Source: JAWKHR01 sp041394725
Lineage (GTDB): Bacteria; Acidobacteriota; Vicinamibacteria; Vicinamibacterales; SCN-69-37
Assembly (NCBI GenBank): GCA_041394725.1
Contig: JAWKHR010000015.1
Coordinates: 1 to 64,000, forward strand
DNA: 64,000 bases
Direction: 5' to 3'
Part shown: in pieces, positions 62,888 to 64,000 of the stretch
Layout of the letters: each line of letters opens with the position of its first letter
Numbering within the stretch: the first letter of the stretch is position 1
Translations under genes and position numbers: made by a program
The notes under the pieces: generated by a model
Told to the model about the DNA's origin: nothing
What the model saw: only the letters and a program-made list of their open reading frames with translations
Databases searched by the model: none

Positions 62888-63859
62888 ATGGCCCGACATC
62901 CGATCCGTTCGTCGATCTGGTCCGCGGCCCTCATGACCGCGGTCCTGTTCCTCCATCCCGGCCCGCTCACGGCCCAGCGCGGGCGCGGCGGGCAATCCGA
63001 CAACCTGCGGCAGGCGACGCAGTTCATCCGGGACGGCCAGTCCGACCAGGCGCTGGCCGCCGTGCGGCGTGAGCTGCAGGCCAATCCCGACTCGACGTCG
63101 GCGGCCGGCCTGCTGGACACCCTCGGCCAGGGCGCCGAGGCGCGCCGCATCTACCAGCGCCAGATCGACGCCGCGCCCGACGCGCGGGCGAAGGCCGACG
63201 CGCAGCGTGCCATGGCGATGTCCTGGGGCTTCGAGGGCGACTGCGCCAACACGATGAAGTACGAGCAGATGGTCATCGACTACTGGAAGACGCGCGAGAC
63301 GGCCGAGCCGCAGAACGCGTTCTACCAGGAAGGGGAGATGGCCAACGAGGGCGCGCGCATCTGCGTGGACGCGGGCGACCTCGACACGGGCGAGCACTGG
63401 TACCGCATGGGGCGTGACCTGGGCCTGAAGGAGCCCGGCAACCAGACGCACCCGAAGAGCCTGTGGGACTACCGGCTGGCGCACGCGCTCGGACGGATCG
63501 CGGCCCGGCGCGGCGACGCCGCCGAGGCGCGCCGCCAGATCGCCGCCGCCCGCCAGGCGCTCGACGGCGACCCGGACATGGCGCAGCAGCAGGAACGCTT
63601 CTTCCCGTACCTCACCGGCTACGTGGCGCTGTACCTCGGCGACCTGAAGACCGCCGAGGCGGACCTGACCCGCGCGGTCGAGCTGCCGGGCAACCAGAAC
63701 GACCCGTTCATGCGCTGCCTGCTGGGCATGACGTGGGAGAAGCTCGGCAAGGCCGACGAGGCGAAGGCCGCCTACGAGCAGGCCTACCGGCAGGCCACCG
63801 CGCACAACCCGCCGGCCGCGTTCGCCCGGCGGTTCGTGCGCGAGAAGCTGGGCGGTTGA
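62888..63859 (+). CDS. Exported TPR-repeat protein
   Basis: 323 aa. A signal peptide (AALMTAVLFLHPGPLTAQ) and a short Gly/Arg stretch precede a helical protein with TPR-like units: LRQATQFIRDGQSDQALAAVRRELQANPDS, AARRGDAAEARRQIAAARQALDG, AVELPGNQNDPFMRCLLGMTWEKLGKADEAKAAYEQAYRQA. It has no enzyme motif and is likely a periplasmic scaffold. ATG 62888 opens the signal peptide. It follows the two CarboxypepD_reg genes on the same strand after 84 bases and precedes another exported protein by 31 bases. Confidence 0.78.
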   Translation: MARHPIRSSIWSAALMTAVLFLHPGPLTAQRGRGGQSDNLRQATQFIRDGQSDQALAAVRRELQANPDSTSAAGLLDTLGQGAEARRIYQRQIDAAPDARAKADAQRAMAMSWGFEGDCANTMKYEQMVIDYWKTRETAEPQNAFYQEGEMANEGARICVDAGDLDTGEHWYRMGRDLGLKEPGNQTHPKSLWDYRLAHALGRIAARRGDAAEARRQIAAARQALDGDPDMAQQQERFFPYLTGYVALYLGDLKTAEADLTRAVELPGNQNDPFMRCLLGMTWEKLGKADEAKAAYEQAYRQATAHNPPAAFARRFVREKLGG

Positions 63860-63890
63860 TCGCCGGCCGTCGCCGGCTGGAGGACCTTCG

Positions 63891-64000
63891 ATGACGCGTC
63901 GTCGCTACGCGCCCGTGTGGTACGCCGTCGTCGTCCTCGCGGCGACGACGGCTGTCGTCTGGAGCCAGCGCGGCGCCCCGCCGCTGACGCGGGAGGCCCG
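63891..64000 (+). CDS. Exported or anchored protein, 5' end only (runs off the right edge)
   Basis: ATG 63891 has GGAGG eight bases upstream. The first 36 codons read MTRRRYAPVWYAVVVLAATT, then AVVWSQRGAPPLTREA, a signal peptide or membrane anchor followed by the start of a mature domain. The product cannot be identified from this fragment. An imperfect inverted repeat (CGCCGGC, twice, near 63861-63878) lies between it and the TPR gene. Confidence 0.65.
   Translation, partial: MTRRRYAPVWYAVVVLAATTAVVWSQRGAPPLTREA

Overview
The window is very GC-rich bacterial chromosome. It probably comes from Acidobacteriota, most likely the Vicinamibacteria (subdivision 6) type. The marker families are three large MacB/FtsX-type orphan permeases of the acidobacterial ADOP kind (two of them coupled to PadR regulators), a VWFA-related acidobacterial-domain protein, two giant BNR/sortilin-like secreted proteins, several carboxypeptidase-regulatory-like (CarboxypepD_reg) secreted proteins, and many lipoproteins. 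No rRNA, tRNA, CRISPR array, transposase or phage gene was recognised. This is inference from gene content; no database was searched.

Layout. 1-6.9 kb: a partial GT39-type glycosyltransferase, an orphan ADOP permease, a polytopic membrane protein and a DHA2 drug exporter. 6.9-12.1 kb: a periplasmic rhodanese, a fused PabB-PabC folate enzyme, and a DprE1-like/DprE2-like/UBP-zinc-finger operon. 12.3-13.8 kb: a translationally coupled membrane protein-ECF sigma-anti-sigma operon. 13.9-18.6 kb: a secreted S9 peptidase and small envelope genes. 18.65-19.12 kb: a ~470 bp giant imperfect palindrome. 19.2-24.7 kb: a tandem creatininase-like fusion, a barrel-like lipoprotein, a duplicated envelope protein with frameshifts, and a primary-type sigma-70 factor with a long acidic insert. 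24.9-36.2 kb: baeRF3, a small hydrophilic protein, a GNAT enzyme, two metzincin-motif lipoproteins either side of a BNR protein, an anchored NlpC/P60-like protein, and a TPR-VWA pair.

36.4-39.3 kb and 48.5-51.5 kb: two PadR-ADOP modules, each with a clear inverted repeat overlapping a sigma-70-like promoter. 41.1-44.4 kb: an operon of two unusual fusions, APH-like/P-loop kinase and HAD phosphatase/HerA-like ATPase. 44.4-48.4 kb: an Ig-repeat CAP lipoprotein and a frameshifted SDR. 53.2-59.3 kb: a co-directional redox cluster of a monohaem cytochrome fused to a barrel-like domain, a pentahaem cytochrome, a truncated haemoglobin and a second BNR protein. 59.4-64 kb: two paralogous CarboxypepD_reg proteins, a TPR protein and the start of another exported protein.

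Genes are often coupled by 4-base GTGA or ATGA overlaps (10717, 13421, 35230, 38975, 42626, 56594, 61076). Two convergent pairs share a CTAG stop. Most products are predicted to be exported or envelope-bound, so the segment reads as an envelope, secretion and redox region rather than one metabolic pathway.
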